64,000 bases of DNA from a virus. The position numbers and the translations under genes were made by a program. The DNA lies in the IMG/VR virus record IMGVR_UViG_3300044646_001937, positions 140,455-204,454 of that record; one strand, written 5' to 3'. Under the pieces are notes generated by a model that was not told the DNA's origin, did no database searches, and was given only the letters and a program-made list of their open reading frames with translations. Positions 48,877 to 56,484 of this stretch are shown one piece after another. Each line of letters begins with the position of its first letter. The first letter of the stretch is position 1.

Positions 48877-49776
48877 ATGGAACAGGTAATTGATTGGTTA
48901 AATGAAAATGAAAATAGAGCCTACCCGCTACTTGATAACTACCCTAAAATTGGTCAAGTAGAAGGCTCGGATGTAGACATACCTGAAAACTTATTACTAG
49001 ACCTTCAGCTAATAACATCGCTAAGCCTATCTGCAACCTCAAATGTACTTTTAAAAAATATCAGCTATTCATTAACTGACAACAATTCTACTGTAACCTT
49101 TGGTACAGCCGAAAACACGATCACCGAGTTCATAATAACTGATTTTAACCAACAAACATATCCATTATATGTAAGGAATACAGATGGCTGCCTTGCTGTG
49201 TTTGGTCCAGGACTGTATACATTAAGCTTGGTGGCACCTCCAGACGCTAGTATAGTAACAAATATCCCAATAGAACCCAGCCTATGTACACAGTTTAACG
49301 ACGCTTGGTTAGGAGTAAACAAATTAAGTACATCTCCAGAAAAGGTTACAAATTTAGGCTCTTTAAATGTAACTCTCCCTCTGCAAAAAATATTGGAAAA
49401 TTCGATACACGAGCTTACTGGGGATATAACATTTGCAGAGGGTTATAACTTCTACGTAAGTATTTTTGAAAATCTAATTGACCTGGGTGTTGGTCGAGAT
49501 TATGGTTTAAAAGTGAGCTGCGATACATTTTTCCTAGATGAAGTCTACCTTGATTGTGACGAAATTGTGTCATATATAAACGGTGTGCCTCCTGACGAAA
49601 ATGGTAACTTTAAGCTTGAAGCAGGAACAAATATCTCAATTACTCCAGGTATAAATATATCTGAGACTTTTGTGGATAATTTTCTTGAAGACGCTAACGC
49701 TCATTCCCTATTCGTAGGCATGAACTTCTCAGCGGAAGATATTTGCGCTCCATTAAAATTAAGACCAAGCCGATAG
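48877..49776 (+). CDS. Baseplate-anchored tail protein with 'YPL' and 'INGV' modules
   Basis: A 299-residue protein with the anchor motif at residues 6-18 (DWLNENENRAYPL) and 'SYINGVPPDENGNFKL' near 231-246. It is strand-rich throughout with no coiled coil, and no enzymatic motif is found. It follows the previous family member after three bases and ends five bases before the next gene. Confidence 0.58.
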   Translation: MEQVIDWLNENENRAYPLLDNYPKIGQVEGSDVDIPENLLLDLQLITSLSLSATSNVLLKNISYSLTDNNSTVTFGTAENTITEFIITDFNQQTYPLYVRNTDGCLAVFGPGLYTLSLVAPPDASIVTNIPIEPSLCTQFNDAWLGVNKLSTSPEKVTNLGSLNVTLPLQKILENSIHELTGDITFAEGYNFYVSIFENLIDLGVGRDYGLKVSCDTFFLDEVYLDCDEIVSYINGVPPDENGNFKLEAGTNISITPGINISETFVDNFLEDANAHSLFVGMNFSAEDICAPLKLRPSR

Positions 49777-49780
49777 TAAT

Positions 49781-50107
49781 ATGCAAAACACAAACAATAA
49801 AAGACTAGTGCTAACAAGCGTTAATCAGGTAATTACATTGTTTAAATCGAATCCACAGCTTGCAGAGCAGATGCCCAGGTTTAAGCAGATCACAGAGATG
49901 CCGTTAAGCACAACCCCCAAAAAGTCCTGCAATTGCGGAGCCAAGCAAAATTTCGTCACACCTGACGCAAATAAGCAAACAGCAGAGAATATTCTCTCAT
50001 CAATGGTTACATCAGATTTTTTAAAGATTAAAAGTATTTTAGAGCTCAATCAATTGTGCTATTATAAGAGAGGTGACAAAGGCGCACTTGATCTTATCTG
50101 TGTATGA
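49781..50107 (+). CDS. Hypothetical protein with a Cys-Asn-Cys motif
   Basis: A 108-residue protein. Its N-terminal helix (about 12-35) is followed by 'KKSCNCGAKQNF' (47-58) and a C-terminal helix that also has a Cys. Three to four Cys residues could bind a metal, but the spacing is not a standard zinc finger. It overlaps the next gene by ATGA at 50104-50107. Confidence 0.6.
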   Translation: MQNTNNKRLVLTSVNQVITLFKSNPQLAEQMPRFKQITEMPLSTTPKKSCNCGAKQNFVTPDANKQTAENILSSMVTSDFLKIKSILELNQLCYYKRGDKGALDLICV

Positions 50108-50799
50108 CAAACAACATCCATAATATTCCTCAGTTTTTTACAGTAGACGCAAAAGGTGACGCCCAGGCTGCGTACAGTGAACTTTTTGATGGTTATGAAG
50201 TCACTAAAGAGTCAAGAATCACACCTAGGGTAAATAATAGCCATGAAAAGACTCCAGCTGTCCGAGCAATAGGAGTTCCAGGGATTCCTTTTGAAAGAGG
50301 AGAACCTAACCCAGATGTTTTCTATCAAGGTGAGGATATAGTGTATGATCTGTATCTTTATTTTGACGGCGCACCTGTGTCTGTAGCTGACTATGATATT
50401 ATGGTAATGGTAAAGGCCAGCCCAAGAGCTTTTACGGTAGTATGGGAAGGTAAGCTAGATTCAGGTATATACCCTATTCAAAATGCTCCAGGTTTATTTG
50501 AAGTTTGGATACCCTCAAGCGCAACAGAGCAATTGCGTGCAGGTACATATCACATCGAGGTACAGTTGGTAGAATCTTTAGCTAGAGGCAAAGGTAGACA
50601 TGATAGAAAACATGTATTACTCCAACACGTATTCAATATTGACTATAGTACATTCTCCACAAAACCTGAAACAAGGTCAGCACTGGGCGAAAAACTTACC
50701 AGAGAGGGAGTAGAGGCTACCTGGCCTAACAGCCCTGATACTGTAGGTAAGTTTATAGGTGGAGAAGGGCAGAGCAGTGGCATGCCATCCAAAATGTAA
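50104..50799 (+). CDS. Putative baseplate upper protein-like (BppU-type N-terminal domain)
   Basis: A 231-residue protein. The segment from about residue 78 to 165 ('FYQGEDIVYDLYLYFDGAPV', then strands and 'LRAGTYHIEVQLVE') resembles the Ig-like N-terminal domain of BppU-type proteins that link receptor-binding proteins to the baseplate. The C-terminus is polar and probably disordered. The assignment is by pattern only. It overlaps the upstream gene by ATGA and ends the fibre block. Confidence 0.45.
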   Translation: MTNNIHNIPQFFTVDAKGDAQAAYSELFDGYEVTKESRITPRVNNSHEKTPAVRAIGVPGIPFERGEPNPDVFYQGEDIVYDLYLYFDGAPVSVADYDIMVMVKASPRAFTVVWEGKLDSGIYPIQNAPGLFEVWIPSSATEQLRAGTYHIEVQLVESLARGKGRHDRKHVLLQHVFNIDYSTFSTKPETRSALGEKLTREGVEATWPNSPDTVGKFIGGEGQSSGMPSKM

Positions 50800-50814
50800 A
50801 TAGCCTTTAGTTTA

Positions 50815-50823
50815 TGGTATAAT
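50815..50823 (+). promoter_or_regulatory. Extended -10 promoter (TGGTATAAT)
   Basis: TGGTATAAT with TATAAT at 50818-50823, following the fibre block. An ATG at 50832 lies 8 nt past it and would give a leaderless transcript. Another ATG at 50868 would give a leader of about 38 nt. The same TGGTATAATAT string recurs upstream of the tmRNA. Confidence 0.6.
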
Positions 50824-50831
50824 ATATTGCA

Positions 50832-51044
50832 ATGGTGCTAATTAGCTATCACCAGCGTAATATAACCATGAATATACATACACTAAGAAACCTCATACCG
50901 TCACTGGATGAGTTATCCATAAAGGATATAGACGCGCTACATGAAGCGTTGGTAGAGTACGTAGCTTCAAAAGAGGCCACGATCAAACGCATCAGGCTTG
51001 TTCAGCATGATGGCAGAAAAGATCTTCACCCTGTTACAAAATGA
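50832..51044 (+). CDS. Hypothetical small protein
   Basis: A protein of 70 residues, or 58 if translation starts at the ATG at 50868. The core 'LIPSLDELSIKDIDALHEAL' is an amphipathic helix pair and the C-terminus is basic. No family is recognised. The stop overlaps the start of the next gene (ATGA at 51041). The start choice is uncertain because the promoter at 50815-50823 lies directly before the first ATG. Confidence 0.55.
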   Translation: MVLISYHQRNITMNIHTLRNLIPSLDELSIKDIDALHEALVEYVASKEATIKRIRLVQHDGRKDLHPVTK

Positions 51045-51325
51045 ACTATACCAAAGCTTCCTACATAATAGGACTTATTACTGTCGGTATAGTTTTTTAC
51101 ACCTTGGGTTATACCCATGGGGTAAAGAAAGCCGAGCAGGGCTGGAGACTTAGGCTTATTGCCGCAGACTTTGCGGAATACAATAAGCGCACCGGGGACT
51201 GGGAACTTCGCTCTATGGATGACGTCGTGACAAGCGGCCTCATCCTAGGGAAAGGAAAACTTCCATCACCCCCAGCAGCAGATCCCAAGATAGAACCATC
51301 ACTATTGATCCGCAATCGGAAATAG
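51041..51325 (+). CDS. Small membrane protein
   Basis: A 94-residue protein with one N-terminal transmembrane helix (about residues 7-26, 'SYIIGLITVGIVFYTLGYTH') followed by a basic and then acidic soluble part. The topology fits a spanin or holin accessory or an inner-membrane regulator, but no family is recognised and no lipobox is present. The tmRNA promoter's -35 and the gene's last codons overlap. Confidence 0.55.
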   Translation: MNYTKASYIIGLITVGIVFYTLGYTHGVKKAEQGWRLRLIAADFAEYNKRTGDWELRSMDDVVTSGLILGKGKLPSPPAADPKIEPSLLIRNRK

Positions 51326-51334
51326 TGGTATAAT
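51305..51334 (+). promoter_or_regulatory. Sigma-70-type promoter of the tmRNA gene
   Basis: TTGATC (51305-51310), an 18-base spacer ending in TGG, and TATAAT (51329-51334). The mature 5' end of the tmRNA is 25 nt downstream of the -10 box, so a short leader would need removal, normally by RNase P. Confidence 0.7.
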
Positions 51335-51358
51335 ATCTTGAGATCATTTTAGTTTTTA

Positions 51359-51757
51359 GGGGGTGAACCGGTTTCGACTGTGTATGAGCCCCTGCAGCAG
51401 CATGTAGAGGAAGCCTGGTTGGCCTCTTAAAAAATCTAGGTAAAATAAACGCAAAGTCTGAATTTGACTTCGCCCCTTCGGTAGCAGAAGCGGATGCATT
51501 CCTCAAGGCCGCCGGCTTTGTGGATGCTGAGCTCCTCGCTGCATAAGGTACAGACTGGATGCTATTAAAAGTCTGTAAATGTTAGTAGCTGGTGCTTGAA
51601 GAAAAGAATTGCCGCTCAAGCAGAACAAATAACAATTCAAGAGAATGCGTACAGTTTGTCTTCCGACGATACGCATTCTTACAAAAGGAAGGCTAAGCAT
51701 GTAGACGCTGTAGGATAAGTATACAGGACAGGGGTTCGACTCCCCTCACCTCCACCA
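51359..51757 (+). ncRNA. ssrA: Transfer-messenger RNA (tmRNA), one-piece, phage-encoded
   Basis: The 399-nt RNA has all landmarks. The 5' end GGGGGTG pairs with CACCTCC before an encoded ACCA (3' end at 51757). The D-loop-like GGTTTCGACTG lies at 51370-51380. A T-arm GGGGTTCGACTCCCC sits near the 3' end. The resume codon is probably GCA at 51451-51453, and the tag frame runs 31 codons, AKSEFDFAPSVAEADAFLKA then AGFVDAELLAA, to TAA at 51544-51546. It ends in hydrophobic LLAA as needed for ClpXP-type recognition. A long pseudoknot-rich middle follows. tmRNA rescues stalled ribosomes and tags their products. A phage copy is rare, and the tag is long (E. coli has 10 tag residues). Confidence 0.95.
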
Positions 51758-51772
51758 CTTTGGTGTTGGTCT

Positions 51773-51826
51773 GTGTTATGGTTGCCTCCCTCACTGTGCT
51801 GCGGCATGGTGGGGGAGGTTTAACAC
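51773..51826 (+). terminator. Large hairpin between tmRNA and the convergent minus-strand gene
   Basis: CCTCCCTCAC (51785-51794) pairs with GTGGGGGAGG (51809-51818), 10 bp with one G-T pair. An outer GTGTTA/TAACAC arm (51773-51778 / 51821-51826) adds length. It lies 15 bases after the tmRNA and 15 before the stop of a minus-strand gene, so it can serve both directions. No strong T tract follows on either side. Confidence 0.55.
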
Positions 51827-51840
51827 AATAGATCATTTCT

Positions 51841-53118
51841 TTACCTATCAGCAACTATCTTAATATTGTGACACGTAAGCTGGATCATTGTGATCAGCTG
51901 TCTCACATATTTTTCATTGATGAAGGGAATACCTAGCCCAAGACTCAAAAACATCTTTCTGACTCCTTTGGTAAATAGATGGCATGACATAAAGTATTTG
52001 TCCTCCATCTCAAAAGGAACAGCATGCTCCTCAAAATAGATCATTCCGCACCATATGAATTCGTCTTCACTTTTTTTGCGGATCTCGTTAATATCCAGAG
52101 TAAAGTTGGTAAGCTGTTCTTCTTCATTCTTTTTGATCAAGAAGTAGGCCTTGTCTCGTTTGACATAGGTTTTTCCCTGTACGTTAAACTGCTGCTCCCT
52201 GGATTTCATCCAGGAGGGCAGCAATACTTGACCACTTCTTTTTTCTAGCTCTTGGACTTGATGGTATTTAAGCATGGGTACATGATTACGCAGGTCATCC
52301 GTACCCTGCTTACCTATCATAAGATCTGTGATATCATCACTAAACTTAGAATTAGCTGCCTCGCTCCATATCTTGATAAGCTGCTCTGTACCTACCATGT
52401 CAGATATTTTTACAGGGCTAGTATTCCAATAGTCGTTCTTATAGTTCCATGTATTCCCTTGCTTAACTTTAAGCTCATTCATATCCCTGACAATCTCTAC
52501 TCCAGTTTTACCATACCAGCCGTACTCGCCATTTATAAAGATAGTCTCACGCTGGTTGAGGTCTGTAAGTCTAGCCATCTCTAGCGAGCATATATGCTTT
52601 GGAGACGCAAAGGTGGGAATCACCACAGTTTTCTTATACTTATACTTTTTATCAAGATCAAGTTGCGGGAAATTACTAAGTACTTTCTCGGTTAGATAGC
52701 CAAACTTATTATTAATTAGTTCAGGCATACCTATATCCTCAAGCATATTCTTAAAGTACACAACCTTGTCATGCTGTCTAGCCCTGGCTGTTTGAGCTTC
52801 CTGCACACTCATTACCCAGGCAGACTGATAAAGCATTATTCTAGTTTGATTCTTATATAGGGTTTTTTCCGCATATTCGCTGTATGGTAGCTTGAAGTCA
52901 AAGCAGTCTGAGAAATCTCTGCAAATGATTCCATACAACCTAGACCATTCGGATACGGGGAAAAAATCAAATATGTTACCCACAAAATCACTAACTTTCG
53001 ACTTGGCGTACCAGCCAAACAGAGGTAATCTTACAAATTCATACTCTGAAGTATTAGCCCCAAGCTTAGAAACTACGCTGGGTAGGTTTATTTTAGAATT
53101 GAAACTATTTAACAACAT
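51841..53118 (-). CDS. Hypothetical protein, isolated minus-strand gene
   Basis: A 425-residue protein from the ATG at 53118; the frame continues 16 codons upstream, but only into the opposite gene. It is rich in aromatic and Lys residues, with 'IPTFASPKHICSLE' near residue 180 and a 'FINGEYGWYGKTG' segment near 205. No known motif for nuclease, polymerase or helicase could be confirmed. It is transcribed opposite to all surrounding genes except the terminase, shares a promoter region with the gene at 53137, and faces the tmRNA. It may be a late-acquired gene. Confidence 0.7.
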   Translation of the reverse strand: MLLNSFNSKINLPSVVSKLGANTSEYEFVRLPLFGWYAKSKVSDFVGNIFDFFPVSEWSRLYGIICRDFSDCFDFKLPYSEYAEKTLYKNQTRIMLYQSAWVMSVQEAQTARARQHDKVVYFKNMLEDIGMPELINNKFGYLTEKVLSNFPQLDLDKKYKYKKTVVIPTFASPKHICSLEMARLTDLNQRETIFINGEYGWYGKTGVEIVRDMNELKVKQGNTWNYKNDYWNTSPVKISDMVGTEQLIKIWSEAANSKFSDDITDLMIGKQGTDDLRNHVPMLKYHQVQELEKRSGQVLLPSWMKSREQQFNVQGKTYVKRDKAYFLIKKNEEEQLTNFTLDINEIRKKSEDEFIWCGMIYFEEHAVPFEMEDKYFMSCHLFTKGVRKMFLSLGLGIPFINEKYVRQLITMIQLTCHNIKIVADR

Positions 53119-53126
53119 TGTATAAT
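53099..53126 (+). promoter_or_regulatory. Strong sigma-70 promoter for the 53137 gene
   Basis: TTGAAA (53099-53104), a 16-base spacer and TATAAT (53121-53126). The ATG at 53137 is 10 nt past the -10 box, giving a leader of only a few bases. The -35 overlaps the first codons of the divergent minus-strand gene, so the two genes may interfere. Confidence 0.7.
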
Positions 53127-53136
53127 GGAATGAATT

Positions 53137-54198
53137 ATGAGTTACAAAATTGCATTTGACCAACAATCAGATTTTTCAGGCAAAGAATTGTTCAATCTCT
53201 CTAGAGGAGTTGATTTGCCTGAGTATGTTAAAACAGCCGAAGTTGAAGATGCATACGAGCTTTCAGCCCTACCTAAAACCGCCTTTGCGGATCCTGACAG
53301 GGGCATATATCCTGTCAATACTGCAGCTAGGGTGTATGTGTCTAACATGTATTTCATGGATAAAAAAGCTTCTATTAAGAAGTTATACGGGGACGACTAC
53401 ACTAGTCAACTGGAAAATAATATTAAGCAAGCCGCAGAAATCTTTGGAATCTCTGAGGATTTGGTAGATTTTGAAAAGTCCAAAAATATCAAGGAAGCTT
53501 CAGACTATAGTGAAAGACATATGGTCGACTTCAATGTTCCTGGAATGACCGAACCAGTTCAACTGTACCCCATCAAGACAGCCAGCGACCTATCAGATTC
53601 CGCTCAGCATTTTGCAAACAATATCAAAAACTTCCCATTTGATGTACGCATCAAGAGCGCTGAAAATTTTGTAGAGGCAGCTAAAGAACTAGCTGTGGAT
53701 GAACTTCCTGATATTGTTATGAAATACGCAGGATTATATTACCCAGAGATCGAGCATATGGCAGAGGAGCTCTGGCGCAGAAGCACAAAGCTAGCCAACG
53801 AAGATCACAAGGCTATCTATAGTGCAATGGCTGACGATATTGAGAACATCACAAACATCTCAGACGTAATGAAGATTGCCGAGACATGCTTCCATGTAGA
53901 GAATATGGAAGGATTGTACGACAAGACAAAGGTGGCTGAACTGCTAGGAGATCCTGTGGATAGGTTCTTTACAGCACCAATTCAGAAAATTGCGCAAGAC
54001 CTGAGCTTTGTGGAAGTGCATGGAGACAAGTACAAGCTAGCCGATCTTACAAAGATCAGCAAGGATAAGTACGAAGAAGCATTTGGAGACTGCGGGATTG
54101 ATCCTGCAGACCCTGTAAAGATTGCAGATATTCTCCCCACCATGCCCAGAAGCGATGTAAAGCTTCTTGAGGAAATCACAGGGTTGAGGCCTATCTAA
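53137..54198 (+). CDS. Possible capsid-morphogenesis / DUF6582-like protein
   Basis: A 353-residue acidic, helical protein. The segment 44-73 ('ALPKTAFADPDRGIYPVNTA', then 'ARVYVSNMYF') followed by 'AAEIFGI' near 98-104 resembles the 'LP..AFA.P..RK.PI....HV..A...F' motif with a helical end seen in several phage head-related proteins. This similarity is from memory of the pattern and is weak. The rest is long helices with no enzyme motif. It has its own promoter and terminator, so it is a monocistronic unit, and probably well expressed. Confidence 0.45.
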   Translation: MSYKIAFDQQSDFSGKELFNLSRGVDLPEYVKTAEVEDAYELSALPKTAFADPDRGIYPVNTAARVYVSNMYFMDKKASIKKLYGDDYTSQLENNIKQAAEIFGISEDLVDFEKSKNIKEASDYSERHMVDFNVPGMTEPVQLYPIKTASDLSDSAQHFANNIKNFPFDVRIKSAENFVEAAKELAVDELPDIVMKYAGLYYPEIEHMAEELWRRSTKLANEDHKAIYSAMADDIENITNISDVMKIAETCFHVENMEGLYDKTKVAELLGDPVDRFFTAPIQKIAQDLSFVEVHGDKYKLADLTKISKDKYEEAFGDCGIDPADPVKIADILPTMPRSDVKLLEEITGLRPI

Positions 54199-54233
54199 TT
54201 AACAAACTTAAACAAACTAAAATTAAATAACAG

Positions 54234-54265
54234 CCCGCCAAGCTACAACTTGGCGGGTTTCTTTT
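54234..54265 (+). terminator. Rho-independent terminator
   Basis: A perfect 9-bp stem CCCGCCAAG / CTTGGCGGG (54234-54242 / 54249-54257) with a 6-nt loop CTACAA, followed by TTTCTTTT. It ends directly at the ATG of the next gene (54266), leaving that gene no room for a promoter downstream of it. Confidence 0.92.
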
Positions 54266-54829
54266 ATGTCAACATATACAGAAGAAGACGTACATGTAGA
54301 GTGGGTGCCTGGAGGCAAACACCATAAGAAAAGGAAAAGCCTACCGTTACTTAATTCTCCGGAAGAGTTTTTTAATAACGCACTAAGAGGAAATAAAGCT
54401 ATAATTGTTAAAGCTTTCAATATAAGGAAAAGTAAATCTAGTATATCTCGATATACTATAAATCTAATTGTAGGCTATAGGCAGGATTTTGAGTTTAAGG
54501 ACCCCAAAATATTCATAAACCATTGGAGGTTGTGGCCATATGCTACTCCTCCGGAAGAGACTATGATTGCTTCTAGGTACCTGCCGGCACCATTCAGCAA
54601 TATTCACGCAATTCTACCTTGCAGTAAATTTAGCCATAACGAATCGCCTGTATCAAAGTACCTTAGAGCACCTAGAGTAAGTTTATTTCCCAGATATGGT
54701 GAGGAGTACATATATAATCTTGACGCTAGTATTAACTCAGATGATCTTGCTTCTTGGATGACTATAGTTAATCTGGCTGTTCAGAAAGTTCACAAACAGT
54801 TTGTGGATGAGAACGGTGAGATTGTATAA
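54266..54829 (+). CDS. Hypothetical protein
   Basis: A 187-residue basic protein with a 'KHHKKRKSLPLLN' stretch near residues 18-30 and a Trp/Pro-rich middle (about 80-100). No family is recognised. Its ATG abuts the T tract of the upstream terminator, so it can only be expressed by read-through or from a promoter inside the previous gene. It begins a run of three same-strand genes ending at the AAA+ ATPase. Confidence 0.6.
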   Translation: MSTYTEEDVHVEWVPGGKHHKKRKSLPLLNSPEEFFNNALRGNKAIIVKAFNIRKSKSSISRYTINLIVGYRQDFEFKDPKIFINHWRLWPYATPPEETMIASRYLPAPFSNIHAILPCSKFSHNESPVSKYLRAPRVSLFPRYGEEYIYNLDASINSDDLASWMTIVNLAVQKVHKQFVDENGEIV

Positions 54830-54836
54830 TGCCTAT

Positions 54837-55385
54837 ATGAAGAGTAAAAAACAAATATTGAAAGATGAGAAAGCTCCTGTTCTTGTACTTATAGCCCTGA
54901 TCGCTAAAGAATATGGCGAAGAGTGTTACCACTGGGAGCCTCTTGTTTTAAAAGCAGAATTACAGGAAGATTTTGAAGTAGAGTTGTCGGACCTGCAATC
55001 AGATAAAATACAGGCAGGTATTACAATCCTGACTACAGATCAGTACGAAACAAACGTACCTGTTTTTGAAACTCTCAACTATCTGCTAAACAATCAGCCT
55101 GACGATCTGGAAGATTTTAATCCACTAGAACCTGAAGAGCTGATTTGCGGACTGACTGAAGCATATTTGATTAGAGGTGAAAAATTAGACTTTTCTCCTG
55201 AAGTTAGAGTTTATGCTGGCCTGGTCTTCCATGAATATGGTATGCATAAGCCTCCTACATTGTTTCCAGAAGCAATCATGAAAGAGCGTGAAGGAAACGA
55301 TGACTCAAAGAACGAGGCTCTGCAGGAGCTGTTTGATGAAAAAATTAAACTTATTAAGAAATACCTAGACAATGCACAGCTATAA
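54837..55385 (+). CDS. Hypothetical acidic helical protein
   Basis: A 182-residue acidic protein (start ATG at 54837; a TTG at 54801 is upstream in frame). It is helical with 'CYHWEPLVLKAELQED' near residue 30. No family is recognised. The end overlaps the AAA+ gene by 14 bases, so both are likely co-translated, and it could be an adaptor of that ATPase. Confidence 0.65.
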   Translation: MKSKKQILKDEKAPVLVLIALIAKEYGEECYHWEPLVLKAELQEDFEVELSDLQSDKIQAGITILTTDQYETNVPVFETLNYLLNNQPDDLEDFNPLEPEELICGLTEAYLIRGEKLDFSPEVRVYAGLVFHEYGMHKPPTLFPEAIMKEREGNDDSKNEALQELFDEKIKLIKKYLDNAQL

Positions 55386-56484
55386 TACACTTCTTGCAAA
55401 TATTTATGAAAAGCCTAACGCTAAAAGGCTAGAGCATCTGTATAACATACTTTTTGAAACCATACCCACTACAGTAACCTTTTCTGATAACTTTGAGATA
55501 GATTCTCTGAAAGCCCTCGAAGAGCACTTTGACATCTTTACAAGTGATATAACGGTGGTAGGGTCTAGGCTTGTAGAAGAAAACGTGTGGGTAGGTAAGA
55601 AGGGTACTTATAGAGATATACTGCTACATTCTTCGTATAGATCCCCTGACGGAGATCATCCTATGCTGGGTGCAGTATACGGCAACAGTGTTAAAAAAGA
55701 AGATATCGACAGTATGCACGTAAGCGTTAGAGCTGCGTGCAAAGACAGAGAAGAGGCCAAACGGTTATGCGATCTTTTGTTGCCGTTTAAACTGCAACTT
55801 AAGAATAAGATCTACATGCTTACAGCTAGTTATGGAGAGCTCAGTTTGTCTCCGCTACCCACAATGGACGTTAATAGCAATTTAGCTCTAAACTATGGTT
55901 CAGAGTTTGAAGCTTTCCATGAAAAGATTATGGATAGCCTTAAAACAAAGACATCTGGACTGTATCTGTTCAGTGGGCCTCCAGGCACAGGCAAGTCATC
56001 CTACATCAAATATCTCACAACATGCGATATTGGACGTAAGATAGTATACATCCCAGGAGGCATGATTGAGCAGCTAGTCTCTCCCGAAATGGTTCCATTG
56101 CTAGTCGAGAACAAGAATATTATTCTAGTTATCGAGGACGCTGAAAAAGCTCTAATTTCTAGAGAGGTATCAGCAAACACAGATATGGTGCAGACTGTAC
56201 TCAACCTTACGTCAGGCTTCCTTGGAGATGCTGCCAATGTATCCATCATTGCCACATTCAATACATCTAAAGATAACATTGATTCGGCACTATTGCGTAA
56301 AGGTAGGTTAAAGCTCAGCTATGAGTTTGATAAGCTTTCGCTAGATGACACTATTAAACTGGCGGAATCTCTTGGATTAAATACCTCCGGAATTACCGAA
56401 GGCATGACTCTTGCAGATATTTATCACATGGAAGAGCAACCAGGATATGAGAAGCCTGAAGAAAAGCGCGTAGGGTTCTTCTAA
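55372..56484 (+). CDS. AAA+ ATPase (BCS1-like)
   Basis: A 370-residue protein with an N-terminal domain (about 1-175) that has no recognised fold and a C-terminal AAA+ core. The core has Walker A GPPGTGKS (202-209), Walker B 'IILVIED' ending at E255-D256, sensor 1 'IIATFNTS' (about 293-300) and an arginine-finger-like 'LLRKGRLKL' (R309-R312). The order and 'RKGR' match BCS1/CDC48-type ATPases. It lacks the transmembrane helix of mitochondrial BCS1. It probably remodels a protein substrate. The gene ends convergent with the terminase, their stop codons overlapping by four bases. Confidence 0.85.
   Translation: MHSYNTLLANIYEKPNAKRLEHLYNILFETIPTTVTFSDNFEIDSLKALEEHFDIFTSDITVVGSRLVEENVWVGKKGTYRDILLHSSYRSPDGDHPMLGAVYGNSVKKEDIDSMHVSVRAACKDREEAKRLCDLLLPFKLQLKNKIYMLTASYGELSLSPLPTMDVNSNLALNYGSEFEAFHEKIMDSLKTKTSGLYLFSGPPGTGKSSYIKYLTTCDIGRKIVYIPGGMIEQLVSPEMVPLLVENKNIILVIEDAEKALISREVSANTDMVQTVLNLTSGFLGDAANVSIIATFNTSKDNIDSALLRKGRLKLSYEFDKLSLDDTIKLAESLGLNTSGITEGMTLADIYHMEEQPGYEKPEEKRVGFF

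Noticed and set aside
51841-53166. Longer version of the minus-strand gene starting at 53166
   Set aside because: The extra 16 codons read into the opposite gene's start, and the ATG at 53118 is the better choice.
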